DNA of 64,000 nt from Jackrogersella multiformis (taxonomy: Eukaryota; Ascomycota; Sordariomycetes; Xylariales; Hypoxylaceae), in NCBI GenBank assembly GCA_902806575.1, contig CADCXD010000007.1:1736001-1800000 (forward strand), read 5' to 3'. The notes under the pieces were generated by a model, which was given only the letters and a program-made list of their open reading frames with translations, was not told where the DNA came from and searched no databases. Below are positions 45,740 through 59,458 of the stretch, one piece after another. The translations under genes were made by a program, and so were the position numbers. How positions within the stretch are numbered: position 1 is the first letter of the stretch; each line of letters begins with the position of its first letter.

Positions 45740-46110
45740 GGTATATAATTGAAAAGTCCGACAAGTAATTAAAAAACAAAAAGATTTATAATAAATAATT
45801 AAAAAGATTATAACATATAACGGTTAAATATATCATTAAAAGCTTAATAAATAACCAGTAAAAATATATTAAATACATATATATATAACGTATAAATTAA
45901 AATATATACGGTAAAATAATCGGAAAATATAAAAAATATATAACATAAAGTTAAAAAATATACGACGTATAACTTAAAAATAAAAACTATAACGTATAAT
46001 TAAAAAATATAATAAATAACCGAAAAATAAAAATTAAAAAGTACGGCAAATAATCGGAAAGTAAAAAGTATAACGTAAAGCTAAAAAATAAAAAAAACTT
46101 ATAATAAATA
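45740..46110. repeat. Degenerate tandem array in the inverted-repeat spacer
   Basis: Recurring GTATAACGTATAA, AAATAATCGGAAAGTA and AAATAACCGAAAAATA blocks at roughly 20-28 nt spacing. Units are all different through point changes, so it predates most mutation. Probably once a coding or minisatellite repeat of the resident transposon. Confidence 0.55.
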
Positions 46111-46634
46111 ATTATAAAATAATTAATAAAACTTAAAAAAATAATAAACGATATTATAAATAACCATCCGGTAAAGATTTATAAATTATAAAAAGTTAAA
46201 AAGCTAATTTATATACGATAATATTATATAAAAAAATAAGGTTAATAAACGTACGTTAAAAAATCGGTAAAAGAATTTAATATATAAATATTTTATAAGT
46301 TTTATCTTAAAATAAAATTTCCTTATATTAAATATAAATTATAAACGAATATATATTTAAGGTTATTTATTTATTTATTTATATATAAAATTATTAAAAA
46401 TTAATAATTAAAAAAAAGAAATAATATAAAAAATAATAAAAACGTTAGGAAAGTTTTACAATAAAAATCCAAACGTTAATTAATAATAAAACTTAAAAAG
46501 GATTTTAAAATAAAAAAAAAACAATTTAAAATCTCTTATAATAATCATTTTTTAAAATAACTTTATATTAAATTAAGTAATATAATGCTTAAAACGCTTA
46601 ATTAATCACCTTACTTAATTATTTTAATAATCCG

Positions 46635-47460
46635 TTATATATTATTAAATTTTAAACATTTTACGATTATTTTTTTCGTTTTTTTATTTTTATTATTATT
46701 TAATAATTTTTATCATTTTTTTATTAATTAAATTTAATTACGTTATTGTTTTCTTATAATATTATAATTTACGTATTAATATTATTTTAATAAAATTAAG
46801 CTTTTTTAATTAATTAATTTTTTTTAACTTTAAATTTTAATAACGATAATATTTTATAAATTATTATTTTTATTTATAATTACCGAAACTTTTAAATAAT
46901 ATAAAAGTTATATTAATTATACATAAATAATTTATTATTATACGTAAATATATTATTAAATATAAAATTAATTTTTTAATTAATATATAGTTTTTATATT
47001 ATATAAAATTTAATAATAAAAACATTATTTTATAATTTGTAATAAATATTAAACGTTTGAAAGTTTAAATAAATATTTAATGAAATATTAAAAATTATAT
47101 TATAATTTACTTTATTAAATTTGAAAGTTTTTATTTACAAATTAATTTAAATTTTATAATATTATTGATAAATTTATTAACGAAAAAAAATTAACTTAAT
47201 TAATAATTAAAATTTTAAATGTTAAATTTTCGATTATTCATTATTTTAATATTTATATTTAACTTATAAATTAATTAATTTATATTATTAATCTTTTATT
47301 AAAAAATTCGATCGTAATTTATTAAAAAAATTAAAATTAATAAAATTATGTAAATAATTATATAAAACCTTCGAATATTTTTTTTAATATCTCCGATTAT
47401 TTATAAAAGAATTTAATCGTAAATTATTAAAAAAGTTAATAAAAATAATCGATAAAAATA
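46635..47460 (-). repeat. Right arm of the large inverted repeat
   Basis: Inverse of 44300-45135; see that entry. It is also the left part of the long direct repeat 46640-48540. Confidence 0.7.
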
Positions 47461-48540
47461 TATAAATAGTTATGTAATAAAAATTTAATATTAATAAAAT
47501 TATATAAATAATTATATAAAACCTTAAAATTAACCATTTTATATTTTTAGCTTTTTTACTAAAAAATTAAGCTATAAATAATTAAATTAATATTATTTAT
47601 CGTATATTTACTTATTATGTGTTGTTTTCATAATAAAAATATATAATTTAATTAACAAATTAATTTTAAAATTAAAATAATTTAAATATTAATTAATAAA
47701 TTAATTAAACTTTTCGTTTTTAAATTAAAATAACCTTTAATTAATATATGTAATTAATTTTAATAAATTTAACTTTTATTAATTAATTTTATCTTTAAAT
47801 TAACATATAAATATTAGATACGTATCGTAAAATAAACCGTAATTTTATTTATAATTAAACGTTAAATTATTAATAAATCGTTTAATAATTTAATTAACGA
47901 CATTTTAACATTTATATAATTATAAAAATTTATAATAAATCGTTAATTAATATTAAAAAATTAAATGATTTACGATATCGATTATTTTATAACGAACGTA
48001 AATAAATTTATAATAATAATAAAAAATTTTATTAAAAGTAATTATACGTATTAACGTAATATTTATATATAAATAAACTTTATTTAAATAACTTATTAAA
48101 AACCCGTAAAAGCCGTAAAATTTAAAAATAACTTTTATAAATAATTTTATAAAAACTCATAAAATTAATAAATAAATCGAATATTCATTAAGAAAAAATA
48201 AAAGATATAAAACGATACGAAATATATTTTTAAAACGTTATTTAATTAATATAAAATCCATATATTAAAAGCTTTAATATTTTTAAAAAAAGTAAAGTAT
48301 ATTTTAAAACTTTATTTTAAATATATATTTATTAAGATTTAATTATTAAATCTTAATTGAAATTATTAAATAATTAAATTAATTATAAATATATAATAAC
48401 TAATAATAAATTATAATAAATTAAACTTAAACTTTAAAATGATAAATATTATTAATTTAAAATTAATTATAATAATTATAAATGCTTATTTTAAATATTT
48501 AAATAAAAAATAATCGATATAATATAAGTAAATATTAATA
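46640..48540 (+). repeat. Long direct repeat, copy 1 (RIPped transposon fragment)
   Basis: Aligns along its length with 58950-60740. Landmarks shared: AACGATAATATTTTATAAAT, TTAAACGTTAAATTATTAAT, ATTTATATAATTATAAAAA, TTAAAAGCTTTAAT, and AATATTATTAAT. Copy 2 is interrupted by MITE insertions. No ORF survives, so the transposon class is unknown. Confidence 0.65.
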
Positions 48541-50411
48541 AAACATTTAATATTAAACTTAATTATTTTAAATATATATATATATATTAATAAATATATA
48601 AAACTTTAAATATTTGTAATTACTTTAAGAAATAAAATAAATAATAAAAACTTAACTTAAAGTTAAAGAAGTTATTAATATTTTTTTAAAAAAATAAATA
48701 AGAATAAATATATAAATAATATAATTAAAAAATATTATACTTTTATGTTTATAATCGATAAATATAAAAATTAAAAATATTATCCGTTTACTTTTAAATA
48801 AAATATTAATAAAATATAGAAATTTAAAAGTAAACGTGTTAAATATATTAAAATAAAAATTAATAATATATATAAATATTAATATATTTAATTAAATAAT
48901 AAATAAAATAAAGTTAATATTATTTATCGAAAATAATAAAACATTTAAATTAAATAAATTTATATATATATATAAATTAATATTAAAAAAATTATTTATA
49001 AAAATTAAAGTTAAAATTTTAATTAAATTGTTTTAAAAAAATATATAAACGATAAATTTAAATGAAAATTTTAATAAAAATATAAATTAATTATTTAAAT
49101 TTTTAACTTAATTTATTAATAAAACATAATTTCTTTAAAAAATATAACGTAATTATTAATGATAATAAAATATATTATATTTTAAAATTTAAATATTAAT
49201 AAAATATCGTTATTTAAAAAGTTCAATATAATAATAAATTTTAATTACGAATTAATTTCTCAATTTTAATTAAAATAATAATATTTATTTCAATCCATTG
49301 CTTTAATTTATTACGTAAATAAAAAAAATTTTAAAATAAAAAATATAATAAATAATATTTATAATATAAATATATTGAAAGAAATTATATTTTTAAACAT
49401 ATTTAATTAATTTAAAATTTTATAACGTAATGTTTAAATTAAAAAATTAAAAAAAATACATATTAATATTTTATAAAAAAGATTAACTTAACGTAAATAT
49501 ATATAAGATTTTATCGAAACAAATATATTAACTTTAAATATATTTAAATTTAATAATACTTTAAAACTTATAATTAAAAAAAGAATATATATTTATAATT
49601 TTAATTTATTTTATATAACGATTATTTATTTGAATAAATAAGTAAAATATTTAATAAAATTATAATATTATTAATATATTTAAAAATTAATAATAATCGA
49701 TTTAATTAACGGTTAATAAAAACGTATAAATTTAAATATATAAAATAATTTTTTAATAAAACTATTAATTAAATATATTAACCAAATAAAATAAATTAAT
49801 AAAAAATAATTATATCGTTTAACTTTTTGTATTTTTTTATTTAAAATTTTATTAACGATAAAAAAAGTTAAATATTTATTAACATTAAATTATTAAATAA
49901 AAATGTTTTAATTAATATTTACCTTTTATTACGTTAAAAGAAAATCGTTTAAAAAAAAAAATAAAGGTATTAACGTTATAAATAAAGCTTTATTTTTTTA
50001 ATTAATTATTTATTATATTTAAGTATAAAAATAAAATAATAATATTAATATTAAAAGGTTTAAAAAATTTTAACGTTACGTTAATAAAATTTAAAAATTG
50101 TTTAACCTTTACGTAATAATTTATAAATTAAAAATTAAACTTTGTTTAAAGTTTTTTTAAAATATATATTAACGATATAATAATATTTAATATATACGAT
50201 AATATAAAGGTTAGATTATCGTTAAAAAAATCATTTTTTAGTTTTTAATCGATTATATTACTTAAATTCTTAATATAAACGTTAATATATTATAAAAACT
50301 ATATATATACCGATAAAAAACAAATTAAATTTATTTAAAATATTATAAAATATATTAAAATAAAAAAGTTTTAAAATAAAACTAATATAAAAGTTAATAT
50401 AATTTAATTTA

Positions 50412-50581
50412 TACGTACCTTATAAGGTAAATTTTAATATATAAGATTAATTATTTCTTCGTTATTTTAAAATAAAAAAAAAATAAAATAAGGATTAAAA
50501 TTTTTTATCTTATTTATTTAATTTAAAGTATAAGGTATATATTTTTATTTAATATAAAAACTTTTATAACATTACATTAAA
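50412..50581 (+). mobile_element. MITE-like element copy A
   Basis: Starts ACCTTATAAGGT, continues TTTTAATATATAAGATTAAT and ends ATATAAAAACTTTTATAACAT. The end motif is a degenerate inverse of the start. About 170 bp, too short to encode protein. Confidence 0.65.
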
Positions 50582-51185
50582 ATGTTAAGGCATAAAAAAT
50601 CTTTATCGTTTTTAATAAATATTATTTTTAAAATTATTAATAATTATTAATAAATTTATCGTAACGTTACTTTATTAAACTTTTATTTTTAGCCCTTTTT
50701 AATAAATTATAACCTTCTTTTTATTTTTAATATTCTTTAATAATTTATAAATTATTTTTATATTTATAACCTTTCCAGTTTATTAAATATTTAAAACTGT
50801 TTTTTATTTGATTAAGTTTATGTTTTAATATAACTTTAATTTTATATATTAAGTTATTTTTATCGTTTTAGTTTATTTTAATTAGCTTTAAGGGAGGAAG
50901 TTATTAATGAAATAAGTTATCCCTTTTAAAGTTAAAGAAAAAATATATTATTAAAATAATTAAATAAATGTAAAAGTTTTTTAGTAAATTTAATTTATAA
51001 GTTAATTATTTTATTTATTTAATCATTATTTATAAATTTATACGTTATTAAGAAAACTTTCTAAAAGGTTATTTTACAAGATAATATCCCTTATAAAGTT
51101 ATAAGTAAACTTTTTATTTTATTATAAATTTTATAATAAGCTTTATATTTTAACGTAAATATTTTTATATAAAATAAATATTTAT

Positions 51186-51320
51186 AAAACATTTAATATT
51201 TACGTTAATTAAAACATTTAATATTTACGTTAATTAAAACATTTAATATTTACGTTAATTAAAACATTTAATATTTACGTTAATTAAAACATTTAATATT
51301 TACGTTAATTAAAACATTTA
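51186..51320. repeat. Perfect 25-bp tandem repeat, 5.4 copies
   Basis: Five adjacent units (51186-51210 and every 25 nt to 51310), each starting AAAACATTTAAT and ending TTTACGTTAATT, plus a 10-nt partial unit. The units are identical base for base, unlike any other repeat in the AT block, so the array expanded after the surrounding mutation or is kept identical by replication slippage. Confidence 0.92.
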
Positions 51321-53990
51321 AAAGTTTTAAAAGTTTAAAATTAAAAAATTATTTATAAAATATATATTATTAAGGTTTTATTAAAAGAATAATAATAAAT
51401 TAACTTAATTAAAGTTTAAATTTATAAAATAATAATAACAAATAATGATTTTTATCGTTTAATTTTTTTATTTAAAAAAATCGTTTATTTAAAAATAATA
51501 AGTAATAATTATAAGTAAATAAGTTTTAAATATTTTTTATAATTTTGTTTAAAAATTAAATATAAACTTTTAATTTTTATTTAAAATTATTTTTTTAAGA
51601 TTTTTTAATTTATTAATATTAATTATATTATAAGAATTATAACTTAATTTTTAATAAAATATCTTTTATTTTTAAAAATTAAGTAAGAAATTAATATTAA
51701 AACGTTATAAATATTATAATATTTTTATTACTTTTTAATTATTATAAAATTTCTTTATTATTTATTTTAAATTCTATTAAAATAAAGTTTATTATAATAA
51801 TATAAATAAATAAATAAAAAATAAGTTATATAAATTAATAATTACTTATTAATTTAATTTATAAAATTTAATTTAATTAATAATCGGTATGATATTAAAA
51901 GTATTTTTTAATAAAATAAGAGTTTTATTTAAATATATAACTTTTTAAGTTTTTTATTATACGTATTTTTTAATATTTTTTAAATTATTAAGTAAAAAAT
52001 ATATAAGTAACGTTTATTATTATAAATAACGTTATATAATAAATTATTAATAATTTTAAATAAGTAATTAAGCCGTAAAAAATTATTTATAAAATTATTA
52101 TTAAAGCTTTTAATATTTATTATAATTATAAAAAACTTTATATTTTTATTTTATATTTTTAAATTATTATTTAAAGAAATTATTTATTATAATTTTCACA
52201 ACTATTTATATATAATTAAAAATTATAAGTTTATTTAATTTATTAATATTATAATTTATATTTTTTACGTTTTAAAATATTTTTAAATAACTTAACATAT
52301 TAAATATAAAATATAATTATTTAAGTAAATAATAAATTTTATAATATATTATAATAAATATATAAACGAATTAATTATTTATTAATGAATATAATTTATT
52401 AGAATAATAATAATAATTATAAATAATTAAATTATAATTTAATTTTTTTTATTACTTATATAAAATAAGTTATTTTTAATTTTAATAAACCATAAGATAT
52501 TTTTACTTTAAATAAATATTAATTAAAATATATAATTAATTAAATTTATTAAGGAAGAATAATTTCCCTTAACGTTTATATAAAGTTATTTTTTAAATAA
52601 AAAATTATTACATTAAATCTTTATTCAAAAGATCCGTTTATTTATAGGAAAAATATTTTATTTAAATTATAATAATATAATATTTATTTATAATAAAGAA
52701 CGTTTTAAAATATTTTCAAAAATATTAATTTAACGTTAATAAAATTATAATATATTAATTTCTTTTCGAGATAATTATTTTATACCTTTAAAAAGGTTTT
52801 ATATATTAAATATAATATAAAATAAACGTTTAAAAAAGCCGATTATACTTAAATATTATTTAAAAACTTTTAATTATTAAAAAAAATAAGATTTTAAATT
52901 ATAAATAAATAATTTTTAATTATAAATATATTAAAAATATTAACTTAAAAGGTTAAGAATTTTATAAAAGAAATTAAATATTAGCTGTAAATATATAAAG
53001 TATTTTTTAACGGAATTTTAAAAAATTATAATATTATTAATAAACGTTTTAATATATATTATATATAAATAAAATAATTACAAAAACTTTTATATATTAA
53101 AAATTAATAAAAGAATTATTATATCAATTATAATAATATAATATTTACTTTAAAAAAACATAATAATTTAATTTAAATCTTATAAATTAAATATTATACG
53201 TTTTTTTTAAATATTGTAAATAATATATTATATAATAAATATTAAATAAATACAAAAATAAAATTTGTTAATTTATTTTATATAATTTTATCTATATAAA
53301 ACGTGATACGTTTTATTTAAGAAAATTTTATTTTTTTACTTAAAAAATAATTCTTAAAATTAAATATTTAATTTTATTATTTATTTATAAGTAAATATTT
53401 TATTTAATTATTTTCGACAATAGGTAAAAAAAAAAAAAATTTTATAATAATAAAAAAGAATTAATAAAATTTATTAATTATATAACGAACGTATCGTTTT
53501 TAATATATATATATATTTCGTTTAAAATAATACGTTCGAATAAATTTATAACTTTTTTAATTTTAAAGGTAAAATATACGTTAAAAATCTTTAACTTTAA
53601 GTTTTTTTTTTAATAACGTTGTTTAAAACAATATCGATAACCTTTATAATTTTTAAATTATAAGAAATATAATATTTATTAATAAAATAAAGTTTAATTT
53701 ATTTAATATATCGATAATTAATTTTATAAAGTTTATTTTATATATTAAAAAAACGATATGAATAATTATTATTATAATAATTAAGATTATTATAAATTTT
53801 ACGTTTATATAAATATATAAAAATTTCGAAAGTTTTTTTATTAATATAAATTTAAAAAAAGGAATAAACGTTATAAGCGTTATAACGTTTATATTATTAA
53901 ACGCGCTACCGTTTATTAAATATATAACGATAAAATTTACGTTTAAAAATGCGTTTATTATTAAAAAAATTAACGTAACGATAAAGGCGA

Positions 53991-54023
<33 letters not shown>

Positions 54024-55239
54024 CGATAATTACGATAAAAATTTTAAACGTAAATAATTAAAAATTAATATAATATTTATTATCGATATTTTTTATAATT
54101 ATTTTAACGTAAAAACCTTTTGAAATTTTTATAAACTTTTTTAAAATATTTTTAATTATTATTATACGTAAAGTTTTTACGTTTATAATAATATTTATAA
54201 TTATATTATATATTAGTATAAAATAAAAACTTTAATTAAATAATAAAAGTTTATAATTTACGAATATATAAATATTTTATTTAAAAAGGTAATTATTATT
54301 TTTCGTTTATTTATTATTTTATAAACGTATATATAATTATAAGTTTATATTTTAAAAATTATTTTAAAGTCGTTTAATTTTATAAAAAATATTATTTAAT
54401 TTTTATAATAAATATTTATTTTATATAATTTAAATAAATTATTATTAATTAATAAATTCAGTTTAATTTTATTTTCGATAATTTATTTTTATTTTACCGT
54501 TTTGATTAATTTTTAAGGCATAAAAAGTAAATATAACTTATTAAATAACTTTTATTGACTTTTCGTTAAATTTTTTAATATATGTTTATCGGTTTTTAAT
54601 AATATATTTAAACTTATTAAAGAACGAACGGTTAATTATTATACAGTTTATACTTAAATTAACGTATATTGTAATATTTTTATTTATTAATTAAAAGCAT
54701 ACTTTAATATATAAATATATATAATTAAATAAAAATAAATTATTTAAAAGGTTAACGTTAAAAATTGCATTTATTTATAACAGTTATATATATTTTTAAT
54801 TTGTTTACGCTTATTTTTTAAAAAGATTTACTTTTTAAAGTATTTAACGGATATATTATTTAATATTTTTATAAATATAAATATATTAAAATAATTTATT
54901 TTAAAACGATAAAATTATTTAATAATAATTATAAATTTAATAATTAAAATTTATCGTAAACAATATTTTAATAATTTTTAAAATAAAATTATAAATATAT
55001 TTACGTTTATATTATTACTGTATTTATATAAATAACTTTTTTAATAATATTTATAAATTATAATAATATTAAATATAATATTAATAAAATTACTATCGAT
55101 ATTTAATTTTAAATTATTTAAGGAATTATTTATAAATAATATAAAAAAAGTTTTACTTTCATTTATTTAATATATACTTTTCTTATAATATTTATTATAA
55201 TTAAAGTTTCGATTTTAATTTTAATTACCTTTTTTATTT

Positions 55240-55400
55240 TTTCGTTAATTTTTTTAATCGTTATTTCGATAATTGCTTTAGCAATTATTACGGCGATTTC
55301 GTTTATAATTATTATTTTAACGTTTATTTTTTTAATTATCTCGTTAATTATTTCGTTAATTATTTTTACGATTGTTTTAATAATTTTAATTATTATTACG
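55240..55400. repeat. Degenerate ~12-nt periodic array
   Basis: TTTCGTTAATTA-like units recur about every 12 nt (clearest at 55340-55365: CTCGTTAATTATTTCGTTAA). Decayed minisatellite, possibly once coding for a four-residue repeat. Confidence 0.5.
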
Positions 55401-56886
55401 AAAGTTTAATGGCGTATAATATTATTTATTATAATTAACTTATTTTTTTTAAATTTTTCGTATATAATTTTAAAAGGTTTCAACCTTATATAAAGTTTAA
55501 AAGAATTATTAAATCTTTAAAGATATACTAGTTTAAATAATTATAATAATTTTATTATTTTATAAGCATATATATATTAAATTTTCTTTTAAATATATAT
55601 AAAAACGGTATTATTACCTTTAATTAATCTTATAACGCTTAATATAATAAATACAAAGAAAATAAACATTATATTTAAATTTAAATAAAATTATTCCTCT
55701 AATTGAAATATTTTATTTAATTTAACGATTTATTTTTATTTACGTTTAATAAAAATAAATTTATTATTTTATTAATATTATAATATTTTATTTAATAAAA
55801 TAAAAAAAGTATAAGAAATTAATTTTTATTATTATATTTAATAATAAGATTTTTACAAAAAAATTTAACGTAATTAATAAATATATATATATTTACAAAA
55901 ATAATATTTCGTTTATTAATAATAAATCCGTAATTTAAAAAAAATTTAAACTTTAAATTAAACACGTTAACGTTATTTTTTTTAAGTTTTATAAAAAATT
56001 AAAATTTATTTATAAATAAATTAATTAACGTTATAGGATTTATTTCGTTTATAAATAACAATTTATTTATTTTTTAATATTTTTTTATAATAATAATTTT
56101 ATTTAATTATTTATTATATTTATTTTTAAAAGGATTTTTTAAACTTAAAATAAAAGCTTACGTTTTATTAAATATTTTTTTATACGTTTATATATTTCGG
56201 TTTTTATAAACGTAATTTTATTCTTAATTAATATTATTATAAACTTAACGATTTCTTTTAATTAAAATAATTTAAAAAGGTAGTTATATTAATAAAATGT
56301 AAGGGTATATAAGAAATGTAAATATTAAAAAGGTTTTTTATTACAAATATTAAAAATATTTTTATGTAAAAAATTAAAATAAGGTTAATTATTTCGGATT
56401 AATATGCGTAAAGTGTTTTATAAATTTTACGTTTTAAAGATTTTAAAAAGTTATAAAATTAATGTAAAAATATAATAAGTAGTAAAAAAAACCTATATTA
56501 TAATAATAAAATTTTTTATTTTAAATTTAAGTAAATTTAAATAATAAGAAATATATAATGTAAGTATAACGTTAAAAGTTAATAAAAGGTATAAAGAGTT
56601 ATTTAAGTTAAATAAATTACGCGTTAAAGGTTTATAAAACTTATAATTAAGTAATAATTATAAATAAAATAAAATAATAGTTTAAATCTTTAATGTTTAA
56701 AAAATTAATAAAAATAAAGAATTAAAGGAAAATATATCAATAAAAATTATATATATAATTACGAAATAAACCATATTAATAAATTACTAATAAAATATGT
56801 TATACGGTTAAAATATAAGTAATAATAATATAAATTAATATAATTAATTTTAATTAAAAGAACATATATTAAGAATTAATTTAATA

Positions 56887-57055
56887 TAAACCTTATAAGG
56901 TATATTTTAATATATAAGATTAATCATTTTTCCGTTATTTTAAAACAAGCGAAAAATAAAATAAAGATTAAAAGTCCTTATCTTATTTATTTAATTTAAG
57001 GTATAAGGTATATATCTTTATTTAATATAAAAACCTTTATAAAGTTGTATTAAAT
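56887..57055 (+). mobile_element. MITE-like element copy B
   Basis: Starts CCTTATAAGGTATATTTTAA, includes AAGTCCTTATCTTATTTATT, ends AAACCTTTATAAAGTTGTAT. Same orientation as copy A and aligned throughout with scattered transitions. Confidence 0.65.
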
Positions 57056-57335
57056 TAATTATAAATATATAATAATAAATATTAAAAAGATAATTTATTG
57101 AAAATATATTATTAAATTATATTAATAATAATTAAATAATTTTTTTTTACTTAATTATTAATGCCGTTAAAGAATTATTAAAATTTATTATATTTTATAA
57201 ATAACGTTAAAAAATAAAAAGGAATAAAAATAACTTATAAATTATTAAGCAATTATAATTAAAATAATAATTATAATTATTATTAAAAATTTTATGTTAA
57301 AAAAGAATTAAATATATCGATATTTAAATTATATA

Positions 57336-57500
57336 ATACGATCTTTATAAAAGCTTATATATAAATAAAGATATATACTTTATACTTTAAGTAAATAAAC
57401 TAAAAACTTAAAGGGTTTTATTTTATTTTTTGCCTGTTTAAAAAGAACGAAGAAAGTATTAATTTTATTGATTATATATACTTTTATAAGGTTTGTACTA
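57336..57500 (-). mobile_element. MITE-like element copy C, inverted
   Basis: Begins AATACGATCTTTATAAAAG and ends CTTTTATAAGGTTTGTA, the inverse arrangement of copies A and B. It retains GGGTTTTATTTTATTTTTTG in its middle, matching the reverse complement of the GCGAAAAATAAAATAAAG segment of copy B. Divergent. Confidence 0.55.
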
Positions 57501-58599
57501 TTATAATTAAATTATAATTAAATTGGGAAAAAACTAAATACTTTAATATTAAAATAATTTATAAAAATATTAATATTTCTTTAATAATAATAAAATATAA
57601 TATACTTATTTATATTGATATTTTTTATTTATATAAATATTTTTTTTACTTATTTTTATTAAATTCTTTTTTTATAATAATATTTTTTTTCTTTTTTATA
57701 ATAAAATTCTTCTTTATAAAAAAATTTAATACTTACGCTTTTTAAAGCTTTAATTTAAAAAATTATTAATTTAACGCTTAAATAAATTGATTAATATTTA
57801 TTTAATAATAAATAAATAATAATTATTAATAAAACGTTTAAAATTATTAAAATATAAAATAAAAATAAATTTTAATAACGACGAATTCTTTAAAATAAAT
57901 CGTTTATTCGAAATAATAACGATAAAAACTTAATAATAAATATTATTAATTTTAAATTATATTACGTAAAAAATAATAAAAATCGTATCGTTTTATTTAT
58001 AATTTAACGTTATTTTAATTATTAAAACGTTATTAAAAATTGTAATATATAAAATCCTTTTAATAACGATTTTTTATTAAATAATTTAAAATTAACTTAA
58101 AGAAATAAATGTATAAAGCTAAGTTATTAATTAAAAAGTAAAAGTTATTATTAAAATATTTTTTAAAATGTTAGATAAAAACGTATTTAAAATATTTCGG
58201 GTTAATAAAAACGTAAAAAAAACGTTAAGACTTTTTTAAAAAAGTTAAATAATAAATTAAAACTAATTAAATTAACTTAATTAATATATAAAAACGATAA
58301 TATAAAACCGGACTTTTAAAAAATTATAAATATCTTTTCGATGATTAAAAAATAATAATAATCGATGAAAACAATCTTAATATATATCGTTAAAGTTATA
58401 ATAATGGTAAAAAATACGCATAATATTTTTATAAATTATAAAAAAAGTATGATAAAAATTAAGTTATAATTAATACGATTTATGATATTTATTACCGTAA
58501 TAACGTTAATAATTAAAACATTAACACTTATATTATTAAAAATAAAACTTATAATAAAAATATAAATATCCGATAATAGTAATAATAAAAATAATGTAA

Positions 58600-58905
58600 A
58601 TATATTTAATATATTTATTAAACGTTAAAAATTAAAAATTAATTTAATAAAATATTAATTTATAATTAATAAAAACGTTAATTTTTTTTAAACAAAGGTT
58701 TATTAAAAGGCATAAATAATTTATCCTTAATATAATAACCCGTGGCTTAAACGTTAAAGATAACTTATATTTTATATTTATTAATTTTACTTGAAAATAT
58801 TAACTTTACTTTAATCTTTAAAAAATATAATTATTTTAAAACTTTTATTTTAACCTTATAATATTAAACATTTATATTATTTCATAAAGTTTAATATTTA
58901 TTTTT
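58600..58905 (+). repeat. Direct repeat copy 2 of the 43960-44290 sequence
   Basis: Less mutated than copy 1: it retains AACCCGTGGCTTAAACG where copy 1 has AATTCGTAACTTATACG. Edges approximate. Confidence 0.6.
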
Positions 58906-59131
58906 TATATTATATAATTTAAAGTTTTATAATTTTTACGATTTATATAATTTTATTTTTTTAATTTTAATTATTTAATAAATAAAATTAATATTAATTA
59001 AATTAATTATATTTTTTTATAATATTATAATTTACATATTAATATTATTTTAATTAAATTAAAGTTTTAAATTAAATAAGTTTTTTTATAACTTTAAGTT
59101 TTAATAATAATAATACGAACTTTATAAAGTG

Positions 59132-59303
59132 TATAATGCGACCTTATAAAAGTTTTGACATTAAATAAAAATATATACCTTATACTTTAAATTAAATAAA
59201 TAAGATAAGGACTTTTAGTTTTTATTTTATTTTTTGTCCGTTTTAAAAGAATAAAGAAGTTATTAATTTTATATATAAAGACGTAGCTTATAAGGTTCGT
59301 ATT
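59132..59303 (-). mobile_element. MITE-like element copy D, inverted
   Basis: Starts ATGCGACCTTATAAAAG, includes CCTTATACTTTAAATTAAAT and TTTTTTGTCCGTTTTAAAAG, ends CTTATAAGGTTCGTATT. Fused to copy E in opposite orientation. Confidence 0.65.
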
Positions 59304-59458
59304 AATGTGTTTTAATATATAAAATTAATGATTTCTTTATTATCTTAAAACTGGCGAAAAATAAGATAAAAATTAAAAGTCCTTATTTTATTTATTTAAT
59401 TTAAAGTATAAAGTATATATTTTTATTTAATATAAAGACTTTTATAAAATCGTATTAA
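59286..59458 (+). mobile_element. MITE-like element copy E
   Basis: Begins at the shared CTTATAAGGT, then GTGTTTTAATATATAAAATTA and ACTGGCGAAAAATAAGATAA, and ends CTTTTATAAAATCGTATTAA. Overlaps the right end of copy D: the extra TCGTATTAAT after AAGGT suggests D inserted into the terminal palindrome of E. Confidence 0.65.

Noticed and set aside
48540..50000. Possible RIPped retrotransposon pol gene
   Set aside because: I could not identify any reverse transcriptase, integrase or protease motif after imagining transitions; the class of element is left open.
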